From assembly GCA_036897485.1 (NCBI GenBank), contig JAYMTF010001102.1, positions 1 through 26,327 of the forward strand: a stretch of 26,327 nt of DNA, in the 5' to 3' direction. The translations under genes and the position numbers were made by a program. This document shows, in pieces, positions 1-10,573 of the stretch. The number at the start of each line of letters is the position of its first letter. The stretch's first letter is position 1. The DNA comes from Pelargonium nanum. Taxonomy: Eukaryota > Streptophyta > Magnoliopsida > Geraniales > Geraniaceae. A model generated the notes under the pieces. It worked only from the letters and a program-made list of their open reading frames with translations. It had not been told where the DNA came from and ran no database searches.

Positions 1-27
1 GTGAATTGTGAATTTTCTTAGAAAGTG

Positions 28-57
28 ACCCGAGCATTGCTGGGTTAAAATACTAGT
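28..57 (+). mobile_element. Possible Helitron 3' terminus (left edge of window)
   Basis: An imperfect hairpin (ACCCGAGC at 28-35 against GCTGGGT at 39-45, one bulged base) is followed seven bases later by CTAG (53-56) and a T. Helitrons end in a hairpin plus CTRR and insert 5' of a T, so the layout fits. The body of the element would lie outside the window to the left. A short hairpin plus four bases can arise by chance, so this is a weak call. Confidence 0.3.
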
Positions 58-578
58 ATCATTAAAATTTAATCCATAAACATACTTACAATGTTTTAAA
101 TACTACTTCGAGTCTATTTTTTAATTTTAGAGTAGAGCTGATAATTTAAATTTGAATATACAGGCATCGAAAATACAATCCGATAAAAATTTGGTTTGAT
201 TTGATTAATTTCGTATCGATTCCTAAAAATCCACTCATATTATACAAAAAATTTGAATTTTATTCAAAACACCCGAATCTAACTCATATAATGTTTTAAT
301 CCAAAATCCGAACGGTTCGATACAAACAAATTTGTTTAAACAGTAGTTGAGCGGGGTGGCCATTTCACTAGTGGAAAAAAGGTAGAAGAATATGCTTTGG
401 TTATCCTATAAAGTTGTAGAGCACCTATAATTTAACTCAACCACAGTTCGGATGTCGCAAAATCTAACCATGGTCGAGTCAACTACACCCACTCACCACC
501 TGTACTACGCCAACGCACGTTAAAAAGGCAAATCCGAAACCGAACGATATTCGGTCAAACCAACGGCTCAAAGACCCG

Positions 579-586
579 CCACGTGT
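579..586 (+). promoter_or_regulatory. G-box / ABRE-like element upstream of AFC2-like gene
   Basis: The sequence CCACGTGT contains the CACGTG core bound by plant bZIP and bHLH factors. It lies about 150 bp upstream of the ATG, where promoter elements are expected. This is a motif match only; function is inferred. Confidence 0.35.
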
Positions 587-731
587 ATGGTAGATCCGGC
601 CTCTCCCCCTTCACGGCTTTCTTGCAAGGTTAAATCCTAGGGCTAGCTTCGACCTCTCTCGCTATCAACAAACCTTATCTTCCTCTTCCTTCGCGAATTT
701 TCCCTGAAAATTTCTCAGATTTCTCGTTCTC

Positions 732-3700
732 ATGGAGATGGTTGAGCGCGTGACGGAGTTTCCTCATACACACATGGATCGCCGACCCAGGAAGCGGGCG
801 CGTCTGGGCTGGGACGTCGTCCCTCAGGTCCCTAAGGTATTGTCTTAGCCCCTAGGATCGTAGATCTGGTTCGGTTATGGCGATTTCGTGTTTTTTTTTC
901 TTAGATCTGGTGGTTATTGTATAAATTGTATCTTTTTTTTTTATTATCATGCTGATCGATCAATCTTGTTTCTTTGGTTTTCTTATCTTTTGATGATCGA
1001 CAAGTCTACGGTCGGATCTATCTTTTATTTGTTGCTAGTTTATTAGAATTTTGAGAATTTGTTAGAATTGTGAATCTTTTGGAAATATTGTTTTGATTCT
1101 GTGATTTTCTTTTTGGTAATTGTTGTTTTTTTATTTGTAATTTTGTTAGAATTTATCTTTAATATATTGGGTATGGAACACGATTTTATTTCGGTTGTCA
1201 TCTTTAGATCATTTGATTCTTGCGTTTTTTCTTCAATTTTCATATGCAATTCTTGATCGACTTTTTTGGTTGTTATTTTAACTGAAAATCTCTTCTTTTT
1301 TATTGTATCAAGACTTTTTCCTTGATAAATAATCAGGGTTCATTATAATTTAGGGTACTTGTATATGAAAGTTGTTAATTTTTTCTTCTGCTCACAATAT
1401 TAATCCCTTGCTTTGGGATCTCATTGTGTTTCTTTGTGAGGTTCCAAAGGAACTATTGTTGTAATTGATTGGACTAAATACAGCCCTTGGTTGCTAATCT
1501 TTATAAGTTTGTCTTTTATGTTTTCTTTTGTCTTTGATTTGGTTTGGCCATAACTTTGTGGAACATGGAAGGGTATGAAGTATTGGGGTAGGCAAGTTTT
1601 TTATTTTATAGTGGTACATGAATGAATGGCTGTGTGTAGGCTCAGGTAGGAATGTTTTGTGGACAAGAGGTTGGAAATGTGACAAGCTTTGCATCTTCAA
1701 GAGCTCCTTCAGACCATACTACTACTAGTTCTCTATTTTTAAAAGGAGTTGCTCGAAATGGTTCACCCCCTTGGCGAGAGGATGACAAAGATGGGCATTA
1801 CATGTTTGCGGTTGGAGATAATTTAACTTCTCGCTGTAATTACACTTCACCATCATCAAATAAGTTCATAGCTATTAATTTGATTGATTAAACATCTAAT
1901 CTAGTTGGGTCATGAATCCTTGTTTTCCTGCAGTCGGTTAATTGTTAGAATTATATTTTGTGCTATAAGTACTGACTATGTGACACTGTATTCGCTATTA
2001 TCTACTTTGTCTCATACACTGATGCAGTCTCTAATTCAATTTTGTATCTCTATTAATGCAGATAAAATCCACAGCAAGATGGGTGAAGGTATATATATTT
2101 CTAAGAATCACTTTTATTCTTCCATATGGTTATTAGTTGGTTGGTCTAACAGGTGTTCTTTTCTTGATTCAACCTTCCAGGCACCTTTGGTCAGGTCTTA
2201 GAATGCTGGGACAGAGAATCAAAGGAAATGGTTGCCATTAAAATTGTCCGTGGAATCAAGAAATATCGTGATGCTGCCATGATAGAAATTGATGTTCTGC
2301 AACAACTTGGGAAACATGATAAAGGGGGCAGTCGGTGAGTATTTTGATTAGAACCTGTTACTGTATCAATATGCAAGAATTCTTAACTAGCTTTCTTAAA
2401 TTTTGTGTCTATGGTTAAATGGGTTTATTCCTTGCAGTTGTGTGCAAATACGGAACTGGTTTGACTATCGTAACCATATCTGTATTGTAAGTACATGATT
2501 GATTTGTAATGGATTAATTTCCCCAATTCTCAAATAATTTGGGGGTTAAAACTTTGGATGAATTTAAATGGTTTCAACAGGTATTTGAGAAGCTTGGGCC
2601 AAGCTTATACGATTTTCTACGCAAAAACAATTATCGCTCATTTCCCATTGATCTTGTTCGTGAGATTGGAAGACAACTGTTGGAATGTGTTGCATGTGTG
2701 TAGTAATTACTTTTAAGCTAGTCTTTTTCTTCTTTTTTATTTCATATGCTGCCCTGTTCATTACACTACTGTTTGACTGCTAATTTGCAGTCAGTAAAAC
2801 GTTAGAATAGTGACGTTTTTGTTAACTTTTTTTATCTTCAGAGATGCCAGATCGTTTACACTATTGTTTGCCTTTTGTTGGTTTTTGTCTATTTATGTTT
2901 CCAAATGTTTATTTTGCCGATTCAGTTTGGTCTATTTTCTTATTCTTGTTTTTCAACTTTGCAGTTATGCATGATCTGCGGCTGATTCATACCGACTTGA
3001 AACCAGAAAATATACTTCTTGTTTCTGGTGATTACATCAAAATTCCTGAGTACAAGGTTTGCTTTCTGTAACTTTCTTGTCTGTATATTGTGTTGATTTT
3101 GGTCTGCTTTTAGCATTATGATAGACTGTTTTGTTACTTGTTATGTTTCCTCACATGGTGCAGATGTACAGCGTGAAAGCTTAATTGTTATTTCAATTTG
3201 ACTTATGTTTTTGGTCCTTGCAGAATTCATCTCGCTCACCAAGGGATGGTTCATACTTCAAAAGAGTTCCCAAGTCTAGTGCCATCAAGGTTATTGATTT
3301 TGGTAGCACCACTTATGAGCGTCAAGATCAAAATTATATTGTATCAACTCGTCACTACCGTGCACCTGAGGTCATTCTTGGTAAGTTAGTGTATATACTG
3401 TTTGATCTATTAGGGCTATGGATTGAGCTGTGTGATGGTAAGTTTATATTATTTGGTGTGATCGTGCAGGGCATGGTTGGAGTTATCCTTGTGATATTTG
3501 GAGTGTTGGATGCATCTTAGTGGAATTATGCACGGTATGTTATTGAATTGTTTTGTCAGGACGCATAGCAATACTGCCTTGTTGGTTGAATTATCACTTT
3601 CATGTTCTTATGATGTGGTTTACCTTTGTCTCAGGGTGAGGCATTGTTCCAAACTCATGAAAATTTGGAGCACCTTGCAATGATGGAGCGGGTACTTGGC

Positions 3701-4375
3701 CCCCTGCCTCAACACATGCTGAAGAGAGTAGAGTGAGTAGATTTCCTCTTAATTTATTACTCTCCGAAATTGAGTGTTGTTTTTCTAAAAAAAAGTTTTT
3801 TTTTGGGAAGGTAATTATGCATATATTTACCAGTAATATCCTACAATAAGTTAGTTGGAACTCCTTTCCTTGTTGCATCAAATGACTTGGGGTTATATAT
3901 CCTTTCTTTCCTCCTAAAGAATACAAGACACTCATTTTGTGATGGAGTACTATTTAATATAATTGGGGGTGATGTTTTGGCAAGACACTGATTTTGATGT
4001 TGCATCATTTGTTGCAGTCGTCATGCAGAAAAGTATGTCAGGAGAGGTAGACTAGACTGGCCTGAAGGCGCTGCCTCAAGAGAAAGTATCAAAGCTGTTA
4101 CGAAGTTACCTCGGCTGCAGGTTTGTTGTATGCCTGACATTGATTATTGGTTTAGAGTCAAAAAATTTATTCGGTTTACTATAGATTCCTTCACCCTTAA
4201 TTGAATTTTCATCATCTGAAATTTGCAGAATCTAATCATGCAACATGTCGACCATTCGGCAGGAGACCTAATACATGTATTGCAAGGCTTATTAAAGTAT
4301 AGTCCTTCAGATAGGCTCACAGCTAGGGAAGCATTGAGACATCCATTTTTCTCCTGTGATCTTAAAAGGTTATAA
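732..4375 (+). CDS. AFC2: LAMMER-type dual-specificity kinase, AFC2-like
   Basis: Twelve coding exons join into a 435-residue protein: 732-836, 1640-1835, 2062-2088, 2181-2334, 2438-2486, 2581-2695, 2965-3056, 3224-3380, 3470-3534, 3635-3732, 4018-4120 and 4229-4375. All introns are GT-AG and every junction keeps frame. The N-terminus carries the basic [12 protein letters not shown] patch typical of plant AFC kinases. Kinase motifs seen are the Gly loop GEGTFG (108-113), VAIK (Lys130), HTDLKPEN (224-231), DFGS (271-274) and the signature EHLAMMER (332-339). The length is close to Arabidopsis AFC2 (about 427 aa), and from memory the sequence matches AFC2 better than AFC1 or AFC3. Family members phosphorylate SR splicing factors in the nucleus, and I infer the same here. 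The start is the first ATG of the exon and lies within a T/C-rich leader. Exon 3 is only 27 nt. Retention of intron 6 (2696-2964) would meet a stop almost at once and remove the catalytic loop. The gene is convergent with the RTM2-like gene; their stop codons are 457 bp apart. Confidence 0.95.
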
Positions 4376-4832
4376 AGCAAAACATTAACCAATAGGGTTC
4401 TGACTTCCAACCAAGTTGAGCTAAGCTAGAATATCAATTCATGTACATATCTCATGTTTTATGTTTCTTGGGTGGTGGGAGTATGATCTGTAGTTAGTTT
4501 CAATCTTAACCAAGAACCCTAGATTGACACTGTTGGATTGGTTGGTTGATTGATTTTGTATCTGACTCGTGTAAAGATTGAATATTGTTATATGATGATC
4601 TATTGTTAGTGTTCAATTTCAATTTCAGTTTCAATTTATATTACGGGATGTAGCTTATAAATATTTGGTGATGCAAATCTAGGAAGCCTGTCTAAATTGG
4701 AAACAAAGTGACCAGTTCTATACTACATAAATGAATAATTGATCCACATCAGGGGAAATCATGTCACATGTGTCTTTCAACACAATTGGAAACTTGAGGG
4801 ACAAGATACTAAACCAGAAAGCTGTGCTCGTA
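4376..4832. other. Shared 3' intergenic region between convergent genes
   Basis: This stretch lies between the stop codons of the AFC2-like gene (+) and the RTM2-like gene (-) and must hold both 3' UTRs and poly(A) sites. It is AT-rich. A short internal repetition of CAATTTCAGTTTCAATTT type is seen near 4613-4640. No coding frame is credible. Confidence 0.6.
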
Positions 4833-6226
4833 TCATTTATGTTTCTTAGTCCTAATTGAATGAACAGCATACACTAAAAGAGAGACAAGAATTGCCGATC
4901 CTGCAATTACAATGGGACAGCTAAACTTAGACCATTCCGAACTGATCTTGTGACATTCGTCCTCACCTTGATCGTTCACTTTCTCCACTGTTGTTTCTTC
5001 TTCAGGAAGGTTCACTTGATCCTTTTCTGTTTCTTGAACCTCACTTTTTGTGGTATGAGTCTCTTCCTGTCTCCATGTTTCACCCTCTTCATGTTCATGT
5101 GCAGGACGAGCTGGAGCTGGAGTTTCTTTTAGCTTAGCTTCATGTTTTGGGGGTTCTTGAACATCATCTGAACTTGGTTCCTGTTTCTTCTCTTCGACAT
5201 CATGTTGCTGAACTGGTGTTGGATTTGGAATATCAGGTTGCTGAGCGACACCATCCTCCAGAGCTTTTGTTGGCTGTGGCGTACATTGCTCGGCTACTTC
5301 TTTATCAACTATTTCCTCTGTCGTTATCTTCTCTTCACTTGTAATTTCTCTGGTTGGAGGTAATGGAGCTACCTCTGGCTCAATTTTCTTAGGCTCTGCA
5401 ATTGGAGATTCCACATTTTGGGATGTGTCATCTTTTATTTGGTCTTGATTCTGATGCGGAGTTTCCAATGCCTCTTGATGCTCAGCCTGCTCGGTTTCTT
5501 CTTGCAATGTTTCTCCTGAAACATAATTCTCTATTTCCGACGCCACCTTGTCAGCTGCAACTTTTGTTGTTTGAGGCACATTTTCATCAACCTCCTCCTT
5601 TTCTGGTATAAATGTCTCTGCATCAATTCTGTCTACTTGATCTTTACTTGCTTTCTTGATATCATCAGCTGCTACAGCTTGTGCAGTTTCAGATTCTTGT
5701 CTGTTACCAACATCCTCAAGCTCCTCCACTTCCTCTATGTTGAGACCCTGGATTCCTTTGACCAGTTTGGGCATGGATATGGTCAATATCGAATCGTGTT
5801 CATCGAACTTGGCCTTGATTCGGTCCATAACAACTCCATCCGGAATCCGGAAAACCTTTGCAAAGCCCTTCATTCCCCCCTCATTCCTGTACACAATCCA
5901 TCCCTTCGTCACGATCTCCTGAACGGGCTTGTTCCCGCTGATTGTAATCCGACTCCCATTCTCGTTTATCTTGATGCTAACGTTGTCTCGTGGATAACCT
6001 GCACCAGCCAAGTTCCTTCAAATTTCAAGAAAAGGACTAACAAACTAAAAACAAGTAAAGAGGGAGAGAGATAGTTTCCTTTAAGATGGGCGGTAAGGAT
6101 GAACATGGACTCGGTTTCTCTGGACACGAAAATTGGACCAGCTCGGTCTTTGGCTATACGGAGTTTGGATGTGGAACTGTTGTCACCTCTGGTTCGGGTA
6201 ATGTTGAATTCCAATTCTAACTCCAT
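4833..6226 (-). CDS. RTM2-like HSP20-domain protein with C-terminal membrane tail
   Basis: Two exons are proposed: 6226-6079 (49 codons plus one base) and 5998-4833, giving 437 residues. The N-terminal part (about 28-115) is an alpha-crystallin/HSP20-like fold. It has SRETESMFILTAHLKG in exon 1 and VFRIPDGVVMDRIKAKFDE and ILTISMPK in exon 2. A long Glu/Gln/Pro/Thr/Lys-rich, probably disordered middle follows (about 120-400). One hydrophobic segment (about 410-430) precedes the basic end RTKKHK. This order is that of plant RESTRICTED TEV MOVEMENT 2-like proteins. Arabidopsis RTM2 limits long-distance movement of potyviruses, but most relatives have no known role, so I do not assign that function. 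The two exons are in different frames, so an intron (6078-5999, 80 nt) is required. Its acceptor (TGGTGCAG) is good, but the donor reads AAAG|GAAACT, with GA instead of GT. The other option is a GT donor giving a 47-nt intron, which is unusually short for plants. Function is therefore uncertain. Confidence 0.8.
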
Positions 6227-6720
6227 TGCTCACTGATTATGTCTTTTTTTCTCTGGAATGAAGATGGACTTATAGAATCATTCACAATGAAATGTGAATG
6301 ATTTTTGTTTTGTTTTGCTATGTTATGTTTGTGTGCAAAACAGTCAAGAACATATCCATTGCTTTGCTTCTCAGTATTGAAGGTTCCTTTTTTTGCCTTG
6401 TCAACCTCATATTCTTGATGCCAGTATTCAACTTCAACTTTCTCTCTGCTTGTCTTTAATATTTGTTGAACCTTTCTAGTAACTGTAACTATCCTTAAAT
6501 TTTCTTTTTCTAGCATGGAAATTGTATACATCGACATCAATGAATCACAATCACCTTTACTGTGTCTGATTCTGAACCACATAACAAGTTCATGCTATCA
6601 ATTACTAGCCACCCTACTTTTCAACTAACAGTCTAATGAGTCAGTTTAAGCAAAGCTTAACTTACTAATTTTCTATATAATAAGAACTTGAATAGTTGTA
6701 GGAGTAGAGTTGCAACAGAA
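6227..6720. other. Divergent promoter region, RTM2-like (-) and CYP71 copy 1 (+)
   Basis: About 490 bp separate the two start codons, so both promoters must lie here or overlap it. A good TATA box (TATATAATA, 6674-6683) sits about 40 bp before the P450 ATG, implying a leader of only some 10-20 nt. A long open frame on the - strand upstream of the RTM2-like start shows no recognisable domain, and I treat it as chance. Confidence 0.6.
6674..6683 (+). promoter_or_regulatory. TATA box of CYP71 copy 1
   Basis: TATATAATA lies about 40 bp upstream of the ATG at 6721 in an otherwise ordinary AT-rich stretch. The position suits a plant TATA box with a very short 5' leader. Motif and position only. 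Confidence 0.5.
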
Positions 6721-8334
6721 ATGGCTCTCCAGCAACTGTGGCTGGAGCTACATAGGATCATCCTGTCCAATCCCCTGCTCTTCTCTCTTTTCTTGTTGTC
6801 TCTTCTCCTTTTGTTTAAGCTCACACAAGGTGGCAAAAACAGCTTCCCTCCGTCCCCTCCGAGGCTACCATTGATTGGAAACCTTCACCAGCTAGGAGCT
6901 CTCCCTCATCGTTCTCTCCAAACTCTGTCTGAGAAGTATGGTCCAGTGATGCTCTTGAAGTTAGGCCATGCACCAACACTAGTGATTTCATCTGCAGAGA
7001 TGGTTAGAGATATGGTCAAGACCAATGATGTTGTTTTCTCTGACAGGCCCAAAACTACAGCTGCAAATATCTTTCTTTATGGATGCAGTGATATGGGGTT
7101 TGCTCCTTACGGCGACTACTGGAGACAAGTTAGGAAAATAAGTGTTCTTGAACTCTTGAGCCTCAAAAGAGTGCAATCTTTTCAATTCGTAAGGGAAGAA
7201 GAAGTGGCAGAGTTGATCAACAAGGTACGCGGTGCATCTCTCAGCAACAGCTCTGTTAACTTGAGTCAAATGCTTATGGCTACCTCCAACAACATAGTTT
7301 CAAGATGTGTTCTTGGCCAAAAGTGTGAGGAGGAGAATGGTAAGAGCAAGTTTGGAGAGTTGTCTAGGACATTTGCAATTCAGTTTACAGAATTCAGTTT
7401 TGGGGATATGTTCCCTTATTTGAGATGGATGGATGTTCTTACTGGTTTGAGTTCACGTTTGAAAGAAACTGCGAGAGTAATAGATGTTCACCTTGATCAT
7501 GTGATTGAAGAGCACAAGATCAACTCTGATCATCTGTCTGATAATAAAGACTTTGTGGATATTCTTCTCCAACTTCAAAAGGATGGCATGCTTGAGCTCT
7601 CTCAAGACAACCTCAAAGGAATCTTACTGGTGAGCTCTCTCTCTCTCACTATATATATATATATGTATATGTAAATATGTAAGTGTGTGTGTGTGTGTTA
7701 TCTAATCCCTACTACTTTTTAGGATATGTTCATTGCAGGAACTGATACTACATCAGCAGCCATGGAATGGGTGATGGCTGAGCTGCTGAAAAACCCGAGC
7801 AAGATGAAGAAAGCTCAGGAAGAAGTAAGGAGAGTTGTGGGAAAAAAGTCAAGTATAGACATGAATGATGTGATGCAAATGAACTACCTAAAGTTTGTGA
7901 TCAAGGAGACACTAAGGTTACATCCTCCCATAGCTCTCTCGGTCCCTCGAGAAACATCTGCAAGTTCAGTATTGGGAGGCTATGATGTTCCTGCCAAAGT
8001 AAGAGTGCTTGTCAATCTATGGGCAATTCAGAGGGACCCAAAATTTTGGGACAGACCAGAAGAGTTTCTACCTGAGAGGTTTGAGGACAAACCAGTTGAC
8101 TATAAGGGCCAAGACTTCCAATTCATCCCATTTGGTGTTGGGAGAAGAGGCTGCCCAGGCATCAGTTTTGGAATGGCTTCTGCTGAATTTGTGATAGCCA
8201 ATCTCTTGTACTACTTCAACTGGGACTTACGCGACGGTCCTCGTGCTGAGGACTTGGACATGTCTGAAGTTCATGGGCTAACTTTAACCAAGAAATTTCC
8301 TCTTCAACTTGTACCTCAACTCTACTCTCCTTAA
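6721..8334 (+). CDS. Cytochrome P450, CYP71 family (copy 1, intact)
   Basis: Two exons, 6721-7629 and 7723-8334, join in phase 0 across a 93-bp GT-AG intron to give 506 residues, normal for the A-type clan. There is an N-terminal membrane anchor (about 18-38) followed by the Pro-rich hinge FPPSPPRLP. Further motifs are WRQVRK (C-helix), the I-helix oxygen-binding AGTDTT (308-313), ExxR (Glu365, Arg368), PERF (420-423) and the haem loop FGVGRRGCPG with Cys447. This is an ER-anchored NADPH-P450-reductase-dependent monooxygenase. The sequence reminds me of CYP71A/CYP71AN enzymes, some of which act on aldoximes, but the substrate cannot be read from the sequence. The ATG at 6721 is chosen because it directly precedes the anchor. 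The intron contains TA and TG dinucleotide runs. A damaged tandem copy follows 428 bp downstream. Confidence 0.95.
7649..7698. repeat. TA and TG microsatellites in CYP71 copy 1 intron
   Basis: A run of TA dinucleotides (about 7649-7666) and a run of TG dinucleotides (7683-7698) fill much of the 93-bp intron. The shorter intron of the neighbouring copy has no such runs, so the size difference between the two introns probably comes from repeat growth. Confidence 0.8.
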
Positions 8335-8762
8335 TCTATGCTTATGATGTTTAATTTTGAACCTATTATATATTTTGTGGAAATCTTTGTAACTTGTGTT
8401 AGATTAATGTTAAGCTTTCTTCTGGTATGCTTTTCAAGGTTTCAACTTGTCTATTAGTTCAAACTTTACTATATTAATATGATTCAAAACTATTTGAGTT
8501 GTTTGCTGTTGAAGGTTCAAGTATCAATGCTTCTCGTCATGGTACGAACTACAAGATAAGCTTCCAATGCTGCAGATTTAGCGGTGTCACAAATGGCCAA
8601 GAAAGCAAGAAAATTGGCCCAGCCAGATACAGACTAAGAGATAAGTTTCCCATAATGCAGACATGCCACCGTTCGAAAGATAGGGAAGATTTCAACAAAT
8701 TTGTCATTTCCATCCACATCTGTATAAGATTCAAGGACTTGCTGGTGAAGAGTGCTAGAGAG
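8335..8762. other. Spacer between the tandem CYP71 genes
   Basis: This stretch holds the 3' UTR of copy 1 and the promoter and leader of copy 2. The copy 2 frame stays open upstream of its ATG as far as 8499, but the extra residues resemble no P450 and start without an ATG. I therefore keep the start at 8763, just before the membrane anchor. Confidence 0.6.
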
Positions 8763-10398
8763 ATGGCTATACAACCAATGCTGCAGCAACTGTGGCTTGA
8801 GCTACAAAGAATCAACCATTTGAATCCCTTTCTCCTTCCTCTCTTCTTGTTTTCAATTGTCTTGTTCAAGCTGAAAAAAGGCGGCAAGCACAGATTTCCT
8901 CCATCCCCTCCAACTTTACCACTTATTGGGAACCTCCACCAGCTAGGAACACTCCCTCATCGCTCTCTCCGAGCCTTGTCTAACAAGTATGGTCCTGTTA
9001 TGCTCTTGAAACTAGGCCATGTTCCAACTCTTGTGATCACATCTGCAGACATGGCTCGAGATATGGTGAAGACACATGATATAGCTTTCTCCGGAAGGTA
9101 CAAATCTACAGCTGCAAATATCTTGTTATATGGAGGCACTGATGTGGGTTTCTCTCCCTATGATGAGTACTGGAGACAAGTTAGAAAAATCAGTGTTCTT
9201 GAACTCTTGAGCCTCAAAAGAGTTCAGTCTTTTCAGTTTGTAAGGGAAGAAGAAGTTGCAATCTTGATCAACAAGATACGAGAAGCTTCTTCACATAACA
9301 GTAAAGTTAATTTGAGTGGGATGCTGCTGGCCATCTCGAACAACATAGTATCTAGATGTGTTCTTGTCAGAAATCTGAAGAAGAGAACAATGAGAGAAGC
9401 AAGTTTGGAGAGTTGTCAAGGACATTCATGATGCAATTCGCAGACTTCAGCTTCGGGGATGTGTTCCCTTATTTGAGATGGATGGATGTTGTTACTGGTT
9501 TGGTTTCACGTCTGAAAGCGACTTCCACAGCACTTGATGCTCTTCTTGATCAGGTCATTGGAGAACATAAGATTGCAATGGAGAGGGATGATCAATTTCA
9601 ACAGTCTGATAGGAAAGACTTTGTGCATATTCTTCTACAGCTTCAAAAGGAGGGCATGCTTGGGGTTGATCTCACTCAAGACAACCTCAAGGCTATTTTA
9701 CTGGTTTGTCTCTATACTGTCTTTCAATTCCCTTATCTATCAGTATATGGCTAAAAACACATCTTGTAATTCACTATTGATTTTAGGACATGTTCATTGG
9801 AGGGACTGATACTACATCAATAATCATGGAATGGATCATGGCAGAGCTCATGAAAAACCCGAGCAAGATGAGGAAAGCTCAAGAAGAGGTGAGAAGAGTG
9901 GTGGGAAAGAAACCAAAGGTGGACATGAATGATGTGAATCAAATGGACTACTTAAAATGTGTCATCAAGGAGGCGTTTCGTTTACATCCACCTGCTGCTG
10001 TCTTGGTTCCTCGAGAAACATTAGCAAGTGTTGTGCTTGGAGGCTATGAAGTTCCTGCAAGAGTAAGAGTTTTTGTGAATGTGTGGGCAATTCAGAGAGA
10101 CCCAACACTTTGGGAAAGACCAGAAGAATTTGTACCAGAGAGGTTTGAGAACAATCCTGTTGATTTCAAAGGCCAAGATTTTCAGTTCCTCCCCTTTGGT
10201 GCTGGGAGAAGGGGCTGTCCTGGAATGTGGTTTGGGGTGGCTTCAGCTGAATTTGTGATTGCCAATCTGTTATATTGGTTCAACTGGAACTCATGTGATG
10301 GTGTGAAGGTTGAGAACATGGACATGACTGAAGTTCATGGGCTCACTCTGACCAAGAAATTTCCTCTTCAACTTGTTCCACAACTGTACACTCCTTGA
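8763..10398 (+). pseudogene. Cytochrome P450, CYP71 family (copy 2, one frameshift)
   Basis: This tandem paralogue of the upstream P450 has the same two-exon plan: exon 1 8763-9703, intron 9704-9786, and exon 2 9787-10398, which is exactly as long as exon 2 of copy 1. Exon 1 changes frame near 9366. Copy 1 reads RCVLGQKCEEEN there, while copy 2 reads RCVL then resumes one frame away as QKSEEENNERSKFGELSR, so one base (probably a G of a Gly codon) is missing. With the single base restored the protein would be about 517 aa. Everything else looks healthy: anchor, FPPSPPTLP hinge, WRQVRK, I-helix GGTDTT, KEAFR as the ExxR motif, PERF, and haem loop FGAGRRGCPG. As written, translation stops at 9431, before the I-helix and haem loop. 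So clean a gene with one indel is either a very young pseudogene or an assembly/base-calling error. Confidence 0.85.
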
Positions 10399-10478
10399 TG
10401 CATGTACAAAGAGTTTTGGGAGTCTAGGTTCTACTTCTTTTGAAGTAGTATCCATTATCTTTTCTGTATTTGATAGCT

Positions 10479-10573
10479 TTTTTTTTTATCAGCAAGCGTA
10501 ATAACCGAGGCTCGAGCCTGAGACCTCAAGAGAAGCAAGCGCCTTAAGGCGCTTGCTCTGATGATGGTTGTTC
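10479..10573 (-). mobile_element. Short tRNA-derived SINE-like element, family A, copy 1 (full length)
   Basis: Read on the - strand, the element starts with GAACAACCATCATC and contains a degenerate A-box region near 10540-10552. It has a Pol III B-box-like GGCTCGAGCC (10509-10518) and ends in TTGCTGATA plus a run of about 9-10 A (T-run 10478-10487 on +). It is flanked by an imperfect 12-bp duplication: TATTTGATAGCT at 10467-10478 and TATTTGATAACT at 10574-10585. The A tail, B box, duplication and three relatives in the window support retroposition. At about 95 bp it is very short for a SINE. Confidence 0.7.

Larger units (their letters stand above)
1..731. other. Upstream region and promoter/leader of the AFC2-like gene
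   Basis: This stretch has no gene. It is AT-rich up to about 340, with a possible Helitron end at its left edge (see separate entry). From about 480 it becomes richer in C and G. A G-box/ABRE-type core, CCACGTGT, lies at 579-586. A pyrimidine-rich stretch at about 640-730 is probably the transcribed 5' leader of the kinase gene. I see no convincing TATA box. Confidence 0.5.

Noticed and set aside
2844-3071. Frame starting inside AFC2 intron 6 and running into exon 7
   Set aside because: The first part is intron with a T-rich tract. Only the last part, after the acceptor at 2964, is kinase sequence.
4950-6074. Several open frames on the + strand opposite the RTM2-like gene
   Set aside because: They mirror the acidic low-complexity coding strand. 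They show no domain and no splice structure.
6217-6582. Open frame of about 120 codons upstream of the RTM2-like start, - strand
   Set aside because: Composition is ordinary AT-rich promoter DNA, no family is recognised, and it ends over the start of the real gene in another frame.
9356-9809. Second half of CYP71 copy 2 exon 1 read as its own gene
   Set aside because: It is the continuation of the same P450 exon after a one-base shift and lacks anchor and haem loop.
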